This document shows, one piece after another, positions 7,273 through 13,424 of a stretch of DNA of 14,525 nucleotides. The notes beneath the pieces are model-generated. The model was not told where the DNA came from. It ran no database searches and worked only from the letters and a program-made list of their open reading frames with translations. The DNA is from Actinomycetes bacterium (GTDB lineage Bacteria > Actinomycetota > Actinomycetes > Propionibacteriales > Propionibacteriaceae), in contig JAEZYG010000067.1 of the NCBI GenBank assembly GCA_023419175.1, forward strand, positions 1 to 14,525. The letters run 5' to 3'. Numbering within the stretch: the stretch's first letter is position 1; the number at the start of each line of letters is the position of its first letter. A program made the position numbers and the translations under genes.

Positions 7273-8590
7273 TGTATTCCTTCACTTTGACGATCGAATC
7301 GTCTTCAACCTTCTTCAAAGTAACGGCAGGATCAGCTCCATCGTTAAGAATCGACTGGAGAGCGTCACCCAATTCTTCGCGTACCTGCTGGATTGCACCG
7401 GAATGGCAGCCACCGGTCACGGTATTGGATGGGTTATCGGCGATCTGCTTGAGCAGAACACTGCGAGCCTCATCAGCTTGAGGCTCCAATTCCTTGACCG
7501 CTGAATTGCTGATCGGAAGATAACCGGAATGCTTGAAGATCATGCCTTGAGCTTCAGCACTGGGCAGATAGGACAGGAAAGTCCATGCAGCCTGCTCTTT
7601 CGCCCCCTTGGGATCTTTACCAAAGACCCACACGGAGTTGCCGCCGGCCACCACACCACCATTGGATGGGTTATCGATGGGGAAGTGAACGGCCATTGGC
7701 TCGAATCCCTGGGCGTTCTTCTGTAGATTGCCCAAGCTGGCAGAGGAGGTGATGATCATACCTGCCTCACCGTTAGCGAAGGCTGCCTGCGAATTTTTAC
7801 CGTCTGTCGAGACGTTCAAAGCGATGTCATTCTTGTAGAGCTTTTGGAAGTCGCTCCAGACAGCAACCTGCTCAGGGGCTGCCAGCTGGAATTTCTCGGC
7901 TGCCTGATCGCCCAGACCGTTCTGCGGGGTGCAGAATTCAAGACCTTCGGAAGCCGTCCAAGACTCAAACCACCACGATCCGATATGGAAGACAATGCCG
8001 TGCTTTCCAGTCTTCTCCTTAATCTGAGTTGCCCACTCGATGAGCTCGGCTCGATTCTTCGGCGGATTGGCAGGGTCGAGACCAGCAGCGGCAACGATAT
8101 CGGGATTGATAAATAAACCGGGATGGGACGCCATGAACGGCATCGACATCAGCTTGCCGTCTTTGGAATAGTACTGACGCACGGAGGGAAGAAGATCGTC
8201 GAAGTCCGCTTTCTGCTCAGCAGCATCGTTGAGATCCTGAGCAGGAACTGTCACACCCGTATCGTAGATATAGGTGGTATTAGCGTCGTTGATCTGCATG
8301 ATATCGGGGATATTGCCAGCTTGAACCGAGTTCGCCAGTTTGGCGATAGCATCACCGTAGCCACCCTGATAGACGGCGTCGATCTTAATCTTCCCCTTGT
8401 GATCTTCATTGAATTTACTGACGATCTCGTCGAGGGCATCAGCAGCACCACCCGATGTTGAATGCCAGAAACTCAAGGTGATTTCCCCTTCAGCTTGGCT
8501 ACTATTGCCTCCAGCGCCACAGGCAGCCATGCCCAGCGTCACCAACGACGCCGATGCGATGCCAAGGATTCGCTTGACAGCACTTTTCAT
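7247..8590 (-). CDS. ugpB: UgpB-like solute-binding lipoprotein of a sugar/glycerophosphate ABC transporter
   Basis: A 447-residue extracytoplasmic binding protein anchored as a lipoprotein: positively charged N-terminus, hydrophobic stretch and lipobox LGMAAC with Cys24. The mature part starts ITLSFWHSTSGG (residues 37-48), like the WHS opening of UgpB, followed by YQGGYGD (74-80), the GNIPDIMQI strand (92-100), a tryptophan-rich segment at 206-211 and SGYLPIS (355-361), which corresponds to the GYLP ligand loop of UgpB proteins. Two cysteines in the mature protein besides Cys24 (220 and 395) could form a disulphide. The family binds glycerol-3-phosphate and/or glycerophosphodiesters; related group-1 sugar-binding proteins look similar, so the ligand is inferred from the downstream GDPD-family gene. 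ATG 8590 has AAGGAG seven bases upstream and overlaps the ugpE stop by four bases (ATGA). Confidence 0.9.
   Translation of the reverse strand: MKSAVKRILGIASASLVTLGMAACGAGGNSSQAEGEITLSFWHSTSGGAADALDEIVSKFNEDHKGKIKIDAVYQGGYGDAIAKLANSVQAGNIPDIMQINDANTTYIYDTGVTVPAQDLNDAAEQKADFDDLLPSVRQYYSKDGKLMSMPFMASHPGLFINPDIVAAAGLDPANPPKNRAELIEWATQIKEKTGKHGIVFHIGSWWFESWTASEGLEFCTPQNGLGDQAAEKFQLAAPEQVAVWSDFQKLYKNDIALNVSTDGKNSQAAFANGEAGMIITSSASLGNLQKNAQGFEPMAVHFPIDNPSNGGVVAGGNSVWVFGKDPKGAKEQAAWTFLSYLPSAEAQGMIFKHSGYLPISNSAVKELEPQADEARSVLLKQIADNPSNTVTGGCHSGAIQQVREELGDALQSILNDGADPAVTLKKVEDDSIVKVKEYNDRAASQR
7277..7282 (-). promoter_or_regulatory. Ribosome binding site AAGGAA inside the ugpB 3' end
   Basis: AAGGAA on the - strand lies four to five bases before the ATG at 7272 and is within the ugpB coding sequence. 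It decides in favour of the overlapping start for the 2H phosphoesterase over the later GTG at 7239. Confidence 0.65.
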
Positions 8591-9411
8591 TTTGTCGCTC
8601 CTTCAGTGAGACCTCGGGTGAGGTATTTATTTCCGGTAAGGACGAGAAGAATCATGGGAATGGTGACGATGACGACACCGGCAAGAATCACCCCATAATT
8701 CATCGCCTCAGCATCCGAAAGCTGATCGATACCGACCTGCAAAGTACGGCTACTGGGGCTTTGAGTGATAAGCAGCGGCCATAGGTAGCCATTCCACGCG
8801 CCGATAGCTGCGTTGATGGCCACCATGAAGATCGCTGGTCGGTTGAGAGGGACGAGAATGCGGAAGACGAAATAGAGAGGACTGGCTCCTTCCATCTGGG
8901 AGGCTTCGTAGATCTCCCACGGGAAGGAAAGGAAACGCTGACGCAGTAAGAAGATGGCGAAAGCCGAGGTCATATAGGGCAAGAAGACAGCGATGACCGT
9001 ATCGTAGAGTCCCATATTGTTGATGAGTAGGAATTTCGAGACGATAAGCGACTCGCCGGGTAGCATCATCGTGATGAGAATGAAGGTGAAGATCCATCCG
9101 GGGTGGCGCAGACGTCCGAACACCAGGGCGGCTGCTGCCAGAATGGAGAGGATCACTTCGGCAGCCGTTTGGCAGATGGTGACGATCACCGAGTTGACGA
9201 ATTGAATGCCGAGCGGGTTGCGGTGGAAAGCGGCTCGGAAATTCTCCGTCGTGAAATCAATAGGGAAGAAATTCTCCCACCATACCGTCGGATTATGGCC
9301 ACGGAATGCTCCGGTAAAAACGTAGATAACCGGCAATACGACCCACAGGAGAACAAGTGCGATATAAATCCACAGAGCGATGATCGAGAAGCTGTACTTT
9401 TTCTTTTTCAT
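8587..9411 (-). CDS. ugpE: UgpE-like ABC transporter permease
   Basis: A 274-residue inner-membrane permease with a cytoplasmic lysine-rich start (MKKKK) and six hydrophobic spans (near residues 10-32, 72-98, 107-130, 138-155, 185-212 and 240-262). The cytoplasmic EAA coupling loop, EIYEASQMEGASPLYFVFRI (from residue 166), is the site that would dock the ATPase. It is of the MalG/UgpE type of carbohydrate ABC transporters and forms the membrane channel with the preceding UgpA-like protein. ATG 9411 shares one base with the ugpA stop (TGATG); an AGGAAGGT ribosome site lies about ten bases upstream. It ends four bases into ugpB, so the three transporter genes are translationally coupled. Confidence 0.92.
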   Translation of the reverse strand: MKKKKYSFSIIALWIYIALVLLWVVLPVIYVFTGAFRGHNPTVWWENFFPIDFTTENFRAAFHRNPLGIQFVNSVIVTICQTAAEVILSILAAAALVFGRLRHPGWIFTFILITMMLPGESLIVSKFLLINNMGLYDTVIAVFLPYMTSAFAIFLLRQRFLSFPWEIYEASQMEGASPLYFVFRILVPLNRPAIFMVAINAAIGAWNGYLWPLLITQSPSSRTLQVGIDQLSDAEAMNYGVILAGVVIVTIPMILLVLTGNKYLTRGLTEGATK

Positions 9412-10334
9412 CAGTAGGTCACCTTCCTTTCACCAAGACGGAACTGGACGAAGGCGACGATTCCGACGAGAACCATGAGGACGGTGCCGTAGGCTGCAGA
9501 GACCCCGTAGTTCACATTCGAGCCAAAAGCGAGCTTGTAAAGCTGAATCGTCAGCGTGGTCGTGGCGTTATTCGGTCCGCCATTGGTCAAGATTTTGATG
9601 ACGGTGAACTCCTTCAAAGCCGACATTGTCTGGGTGACCACAATGAAGAAGATCGTGGGCGAGATCAGAGGCAGTTGAATTGAGAAGATTTTCCTCCAAC
9701 CGCTCACTCCGTCAAGGGAGGCAGCCTCCATCACTTCTTTGGGGATGGAGTCCAAAGCCGACATGAGCAATAAGATAACCATGCCCATACTCGTCCATGA
9801 GATGGTGATGAGGATAGCCAAGATGGCCCATAAAGGATGGGTCAGCCATGGGATTCCAGGGATGTGAAGGGCTGAGAAGATCTGGTCAAAAGTTCCCGTT
9901 TTCGGTGCGAACATCGTCTTGAAGATGACGGAGGTAACCGCTGCTGAGAACGCCATGGGGATCAATACGATCGGTCGGACGAAGATCGTTCCTGCCAAGC
10001 CCGACGAGAGAGGGAGAGCGATTGCCAAGCCCAAGAAGAGCTTGATTGCAACGATTCCAACGACGAAGATGCCGGTGCGCAACATCACCTGTCCGAAATC
10101 GGGAGAGGCGAACATCGATTCGTAGTTGGTGGCACCGATGAATCCGCTCGGTCTGCCGAAGAGATCCGTGCTCTGCATCGAGATCTGGATCGTGTTAAAA
10201 AACGGATAGTAGTTGAATAAAAGCATCAGGGCGATTGTCGGCGCCAAGAATAGATAAGCCCAGAAAAAGGGGCGATTCCTTTTCATGCGCGTTGTCCGCT
10301 TCGCTCTTTGCGCACTATCTCTCTTTCTCAGCAT
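9411..10334 (-). CDS. ugpA: UgpA-like ABC transporter permease
   Basis: A 307-residue membrane permease of the MalF/UgpA type, first gene of the - strand operon. A basic N-terminus (about 20 residues rich in Lys and Arg) precedes six hydrophobic spans; the EAA loop EVMEAASLDGVSGWRKIF starts near residue 200, and the LTNGGPNNATTTL segment (from about 253) is typical of the sugar permease pair partner. ATG 10334 is well supported by GAGGAGGT (10339-10346) four bases upstream; an in-frame ATG 16 codons later has no ribosome site. The gene follows a 5' leader of about 160 bases from the predicted start site. No ATP-binding subunit gene is present in the operon, so a shared (MsmK/UgpC-like) ATPase encoded elsewhere would be needed. 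Confidence 0.92.
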   Translation of the reverse strand: MLRKRDSAQRAKRTTRMKRNRPFFWAYLFLAPTIALMLLFNYYPFFNTIQISMQSTDLFGRPSGFIGATNYESMFASPDFGQVMLRTGIFVVGIVAIKLFLGLAIALPLSSGLAGTIFVRPIVLIPMAFSAAVTSVIFKTMFAPKTGTFDQIFSALHIPGIPWLTHPLWAILAILITISWTSMGMVILLLMSALDSIPKEVMEAASLDGVSGWRKIFSIQLPLISPTIFFIVVTQTMSALKEFTVIKILTNGGPNNATTTLTIQLYKLAFGSNVNYGVSAAYGTVLMVLVGIVAFVQFRLGERKVTY

Positions 10335-10337
10335 TCA

Positions 10338-10346
10338 CACCTCCTC
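10338..10346 (-). promoter_or_regulatory. Strong ribosome binding site for ugpA
   Basis: GAGGAGGTG on the - strand, with GAGGAGGT ending four bases before ATG 10334. It is the best Shine-Dalgarno match I noted in the window and fixes the first gene of the operon. Confidence 0.75.
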
Positions 10347-10406
10347 GTGCCTGGCGTATCTGGCATCTCTTCTCACCTCATACGCTCTAGGACATCGTTG
10401 TCTCGA

Positions 10407-10424
10407 TATGAACGCGCGCACTCT
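10407..10424. promoter_or_regulatory. Second, imperfect operator copy in the ugpA leader
   Basis: TATGAACGC GCGCACTCT: the left nine bases match the upstream palindrome at eight of nine positions and the core ATGAACGCGCG is identical, while the right half is degenerate. The centre lies 75 bp from that of the main palindrome, close to seven helical turns, a spacing that would suit a looped LacI-family tetramer or a weak auxiliary site. Confidence 0.5.
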
Positions 10425-10481
10425 TTAACGGAGCACCTCTCCGCTTCTACTGCACGGCAGCTATAAGGGAAAGAAAGTCAA

Positions 10482-10499
10482 AATGAACGCGCGTTCATT
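10482..10499. promoter_or_regulatory. Perfect 18-bp palindromic operator, probable LacI-family site
   Basis: AATGAACGCGCGTTCATT is a perfect inverted repeat with CpG at its centre (10490/10491), as expected for LacI-family hinge-helix insertion. It covers the predicted start point (about 10496) of the - strand promoter at 10503-10531, so binding would block the operon, and it occupies the -35 zone and abuts the -10 of the + strand promoter toward the HAD gene. The likely ligand is the LacI-family protein encoded at the end of the same operon. Confidence 0.72.
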
Positions 10500-10507
10500 G
10501 CTATACT
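10499..10507 (+). promoter_or_regulatory. Extended -10 promoter for the HAD phosphatase gene
   Basis: TGCTATACT is a TGn-extended -10 with five of six consensus bases. No good -35 exists 16-18 bases upstream (the sequence there is the palindrome), which is tolerable for extended -10 promoters. The start would be near 10514, giving a leader of about 80 bases to ATG 10596. It overlaps the oppositely oriented promoter. Confidence 0.45.
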
Positions 10508-10531
10508 AACAACTGCTTACCCTCCTGTCTA
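10503..10531 (-). promoter_or_regulatory. Promoter of the ugp-like operon
   Basis: Read on the - strand: -35 TAGACA (10531-10526, five of six consensus bases), 17-base spacer, -10 TAGTAT (10508-10503, four of six). Transcription would start near 10496, within the palindromic operator. Confidence 0.55.
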
Positions 10532-10595
10532 GAGAGCGAATTCTCACTCATTCGCAATCGCTGAAAGCCCACGATTCGCTCAGGAAAGGACGCAC

Positions 10596-11228
10596 ATGAC
10601 GCGCCACGATGCCGAAAGTCAACCTCTCGTCGCCCTCTTCGATATCGGCGGGGTGATCGTCACCGACGGACCACGTATCGATCAGGTCGCCTACCATATG
10701 GGAATTGACCTCAACGAGCCAGAATTATCCCTGCTGGAAAAAGCTATCTGGAAGCATCGAGACGACTACGATCTCGGGCAAGATGATGCGAGCTATTGGC
10801 TCACAGTCGCCTCCGAAATGGGCATCAGCTCTCTTGAGCCGGCCACCATCGATCACCTCGTTCACGACGATGTATGTAGGTGGTCTGATCCCGATCCAAT
10901 CCTGATGAGGTGCATTGAAAAACTACATGACGATGGAATCATCTGCGCTGTCCTGTCCAATGCTCCAACTTCCTACGCGCATTCCTTTAGCGCACAGCCA
11001 TGGGTCCAGCGCTGCTTTTCCCATCTGCTTTTCTCGTGCGAGATCGGCTTGCTCAAGCCTGAAGATGGGATCTATCGCACAGCTATTGAAACGATAGATT
11101 GCCCCGCCGAAAGGATCACCTTCTTCGATGATCGCTCAGCCAACGTTGAAGCCGCTTATCGATGTGGCCTCAATGCACACCTTTGGGAAGGAATTCCCAC
11201 ATTGAGCAAACTCTTCCCAATCCCCTAG
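10596..11228 (+). CDS. HAD-superfamily (subfamily IA, YihX-like) phosphatase
   Basis: A 210-residue soluble hydrolase with the four HAD motifs: I, ALFDIGGVIVTDG with nucleophile Asp16; II, VLSNAP with Ser121; III, Lys154 in GLLKPEDGIY; IV, ITFFDDRSANVEAA with Asp178-Asp179. The cap is a small alpha-helical insertion (about residues 28-95). As in YihX, which dephosphorylates alpha-glucose-1-phosphate, the position two after the nucleophile is Gly rather than Asp. Substrate here is unknown; because it is divergently transcribed from, and shares a control region with, a phosphodiester uptake operon, dephosphorylation of a sugar or polyol phosphate released by that pathway is plausible (inference). 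ATG 10596 follows AAAGGA (10585-10590) by five bases. The gene ends TAG, 96 bases before mgtC, with no convincing terminator. Confidence 0.88.
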   Translation: MTRHDAESQPLVALFDIGGVIVTDGPRIDQVAYHMGIDLNEPELSLLEKAIWKHRDDYDLGQDDASYWLTVASEMGISSLEPATIDHLVHDDVCRWSDPDPILMRCIEKLHDDGIICAVLSNAPTSYAHSFSAQPWVQRCFSHLLFSCEIGLLKPEDGIYRTAIETIDCPAERITFFDDRSANVEAAYRCGLNAHLWEGIPTLSKLFPIP

Positions 11229-11258
11229 ACAACAAGCCTCGATATCCGCGTTTTTTAC

Positions 11259-11287
11259 TTGCCCACCCCCATTGACAGACGTAGGCT
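11259..11287 (+). promoter_or_regulatory. Possible promoter of mgtC
   Basis: TTGCCC (11259-11264), 17-base spacer, TAGGCT (11282-11287), the -10 resembling the TANNNT type common in actinobacteria. The expected start near 11294 leaves a leader of about 30 bases. A TTGACA at 11272-11277 has no matching -10 at the right distance. Confidence 0.4.
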
Positions 11288-11324
11288 ACCGAGGACGAGA
11301 CTTCGTAGCCGATCAGGAAAGATC

Positions 11325-12029
11325 ATGGAACAGTACATAGATTTCGCCACCATTCCGATACAATTCATCACGATCACTGCGGCAACGATTCTGTGTTCTT
11401 TACTCGGTATCGAACGCCATATCCACCAGAAGAACGCTGGAATCAAGACGCATGCCCTCGTAGGTATGGGCTCGTGCATCTTCACTCTCGTCTCCGCCTA
11501 TGGCTTTGGACCCGTTTTAGCATCCGACGTCCACCTCGATCCTTCACGTATCGCAGCTCAAATCGTTTCCGGTATCGGTTTTCTCGGCGCAGGTGTCATC
11601 TTCGTCAATAACGACACCGTCCGCGGATTGACGACCGCAGCCACAATTTGGCTTTCGGCGGCGATCGGCATGGCATGCGGAGCCTCCATGCTTCCCCTTG
11701 CCGCCTTTGCTCTGCTGTTGCATTACGCATTGGTCTTTGTACTCGGCCCTTTGCTCAACAAATTGCCCCATAAGGACCATAACAAGCGCATCGTGGTCGA
11801 ATACGCGACAAAACAAGGGATTATGCCTCAAATCATGATGAAAGCAACCGCTTTGGGTTTTAAGATCATGGTTGATTCCACAACCAAGATCAAAACGGAC
11901 GAGGGTAGCGGAACCCGTGTGGTGATGTATTGCGATGGCAGCTCCCACCGCAATCATCTGGTGGAAGCTCTCAGTTCTATTCCAGGCGTTTACTCCGTGG
12001 ACGTCGTCGATCGCGCCTCTTTAGAATGA
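11325..12029 (+). CDS. mgtC: MgtC/SapB-family membrane protein
   Basis: A 234-residue inner-membrane protein of the MgtC/SapB family, associated with survival in low magnesium and with virulence or F-type ATP synthase control in some pathogens. The N-terminal domain has about four membrane spans and the family signatures GIERHIHQKNAGIKTHALVG (residues 28-47), GIGFLGAGVIF (83-93) and VRGLTTAATIWLSAAIGMACG (99-119). Residues 150-234 form a soluble C-terminal domain resembling the ACT-like tail of MgtC. The frame is open back to a TTG at 11259, but ATG 11325 has AGGAAA (11315-11320) at proper distance and begins where MgtC proteins begin. The gene appears monocistronic, converging on the GntP-family permease gene, and has no evident functional link to either neighbour. 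No room exists for a full M-box riboswitch. Confidence 0.93.
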   Translation: MEQYIDFATIPIQFITITAATILCSLLGIERHIHQKNAGIKTHALVGMGSCIFTLVSAYGFGPVLASDVHLDPSRIAAQIVSGIGFLGAGVIFVNNDTVRGLTTAATIWLSAAIGMACGASMLPLAAFALLLHYALVFVLGPLLNKLPHKDHNKRIVVEYATKQGIMPQIMMKATALGFKIMVDSTTKIKTDEGSGTRVVMYCDGSSHRNHLVEALSSIPGVYSVDVVDRASLE

Positions 12030-12040
12030 GACGCGATCGA
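12007..12040. terminator. Stem-loop spanning the mgtC stop codon
   Basis: TCGATCGCG (12007-12015) and CGCGATCGA (12032-12040) are a perfect nine-base inverted repeat; inside, CTC/GAG adds three pairs after one mismatch, leaving an eight-base loop. The mgtC stop (12027-12029) is inside the hairpin. No T-run follows on either strand. Placed 11 bases before the end of the converging permease gene, it is a candidate bidirectional barrier. Confidence 0.5.
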
Positions 12041-12050
12041 GATCATCTAT

Positions 12051-13424
12051 CTATGAGATGAGAGCGAAAACACCCCAGGTGATGAGGAATCCCGTCACAC
12101 CGAAAACAGTCGTCAAGACCGTCCAGGTGCGCAAACCATCTTTAACGCTCAACCCTAAATATTTCGTCACGATCCAAAAACCTGAATCGTTGATATGGGA
12201 AAGCCCTAGACCTCCCAAACCGATCGCCAAGGTAACCAACGTGGTCTGCACCGAGTTATAACCCGCATCGGCAATTGGCTGAGCCAACAGACCGGCGGTC
12301 GTCAAGATCGCAACGGTAGCCGAACCCTGCGAAGCTCTCAACGCCAAGGCGAGAACAAAACCTGCGACAATAATCGGCATATTCCACGAAACGAGAGTCT
12401 TCGATAGGGCGTCACCTATCCCTGAAGTCACCAAGACATTGGCAAAGACACCCCCTGCCCCCGTCACGAAGACGATAATCGCCACATCGGGTAGAGCGGA
12501 ATCGAGAATAGAGCCTCGCTGTTCTACTCCCCAACGCGCACGATGTCCGACAACGAGATAGGCGACGATCACCGCGCAGAGCAAAGCGATCACCGATGAT
12601 CCGATGAACGACAATACCTGACGAGCCCCGTCTTGATCGATGACCATATGTCCGACCGTTCCACACATGATCTGAGCGATAGGCAAGATGATCAACGCGA
12701 TGACAATTCCTGCCGTGATTCCTTTCGCTGAACGGGTAGAGGTGGTCATGGGCACAGGACCAGAACCTAAAATATCCTCTCGCTCAGCAGGCGAAGACGA
12801 TAGCGTGAATCCGTCCAAGGACATGAACTTGGCAAAGAAATAACCGATAAATGCCGTCATAGCGCAAATCGGCAAACTGAACAAGATGAGCATTCCCGCA
12901 TCGGCTTGTGTAATTCCAGCAGCCGCAACAGGACCAGGATGCGGAGGCATTGCGACATGCACCAAGAGCATAGATGCTGCGACCGGCATACCGATACGCA
13001 AAGGATTGATACCAGCAACACGAGCGAAACCGAAAACGATAGGTGCCAAGATGATAAAACCGACATCGAAGAAGACGGGAATACCGAGTACGAATGCCGC
13101 CGCTGTAACAGCAGCCACCACCCTATTTCTGCCAAGAACCTGTGTAAAACGCACCGCTAAGATATCGGCGCCACCTGCCGCCTCAATTACCCGTCCAAGC
13201 ATTGCACCCAAACCGACGATAATCATCACCGAGGACAGCGTTTTCCCCATTCCCTCAGTCAAGGTGGGCACGATATCTCCGATGGGAATTCGCGTTGCAA
13301 ACGCCGTTAAAACCGAGACGAGAATCAGACCGACAAATGCCGGAACCTTATAGCGAATCACGAGAACTAAGAGCACAGCGATAGAGACGACAGCTATCGC
13401 TAAGAGAGCCGAGACACTCATCAT
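12051..13424 (-). CDS. GntP-family gluconate/acid-sugar permease
   Basis: A 457-residue polytopic membrane transporter (about 12-13 hydrophobic spans) of the GntP family, proton symporters for gluconate and related sugar acids. Signature segments are GIPVFFDVGFII (114-125), HVAMPPHPGPVAAA (156-169) and the C-terminal GLSHINDSGFWIV. The length matches the family. It is the last gene of the - strand operon after an OtnK-type kinase and an LtnD-like dehydrogenase, so a four-carbon acid such as L-threonate or D-erythronate is the most likely substrate rather than gluconate (inference from context). Its ATG overlaps the dehydrogenase stop by four bases (ATGA), with a second ATG immediately after; either could be used. 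It converges on mgtC with a 21-base gap. Confidence 0.92.
   Translation of the reverse strand: MMSVSALLAIAVVSIAVLLVLVIRYKVPAFVGLILVSVLTAFATRIPIGDIVPTLTEGMGKTLSSVMIIVGLGAMLGRVIEAAGGADILAVRFTQVLGRNRVVAAVTAAAFVLGIPVFFDVGFIILAPIVFGFARVAGINPLRIGMPVAASMLLVHVAMPPHPGPVAAAGITQADAGMLILFSLPICAMTAFIGYFFAKFMSLDGFTLSSSPAEREDILGSGPVPMTTSTRSAKGITAGIVIALIILPIAQIMCGTVGHMVIDQDGARQVLSFIGSSVIALLCAVIVAYLVVGHRARWGVEQRGSILDSALPDVAIIVFVTGAGGVFANVLVTSGIGDALSKTLVSWNMPIIVAGFVLALALRASQGSATVAILTTAGLLAQPIADAGYNSVQTTLVTLAIGLGGLGLSHINDSGFWIVTKYLGLSVKDGLRTWTVLTTVFGVTGFLITWGVFALIS

Larger units (their letters stand above)
10335..10595. other. Divergent control region between the ugp-like operon and the HAD gene
   Basis: This 261-base stretch is the largest gap in the window. 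It holds a - strand promoter (10503-10531), a + strand extended -10 (10499-10507), the perfect palindrome 10482-10499 and its degenerate partner 10407-10424, and the two ribosome sites. The rest is pyrimidine-rich leader with no coding potential that I can see. Confidence 0.75.

Noticed and set aside
11259..11324. TTG start giving a 22-residue longer MgtC
   Set aside because: The added residues are basic and unlike MgtC N-termini, and ATG 11325 has a proper ribosome site.
11544..11957. 137-codon antisense frame inside mgtC
   Set aside because: Shadow of a conserved membrane-protein gene; no motif or ribosome site recognised.
12886..13353. 155-codon antisense frame in the permease gene, Pro/Ala/Thr/Ile rich
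   Set aside because: Composition mirrors hydrophobic codons of the opposite strand; no family features.
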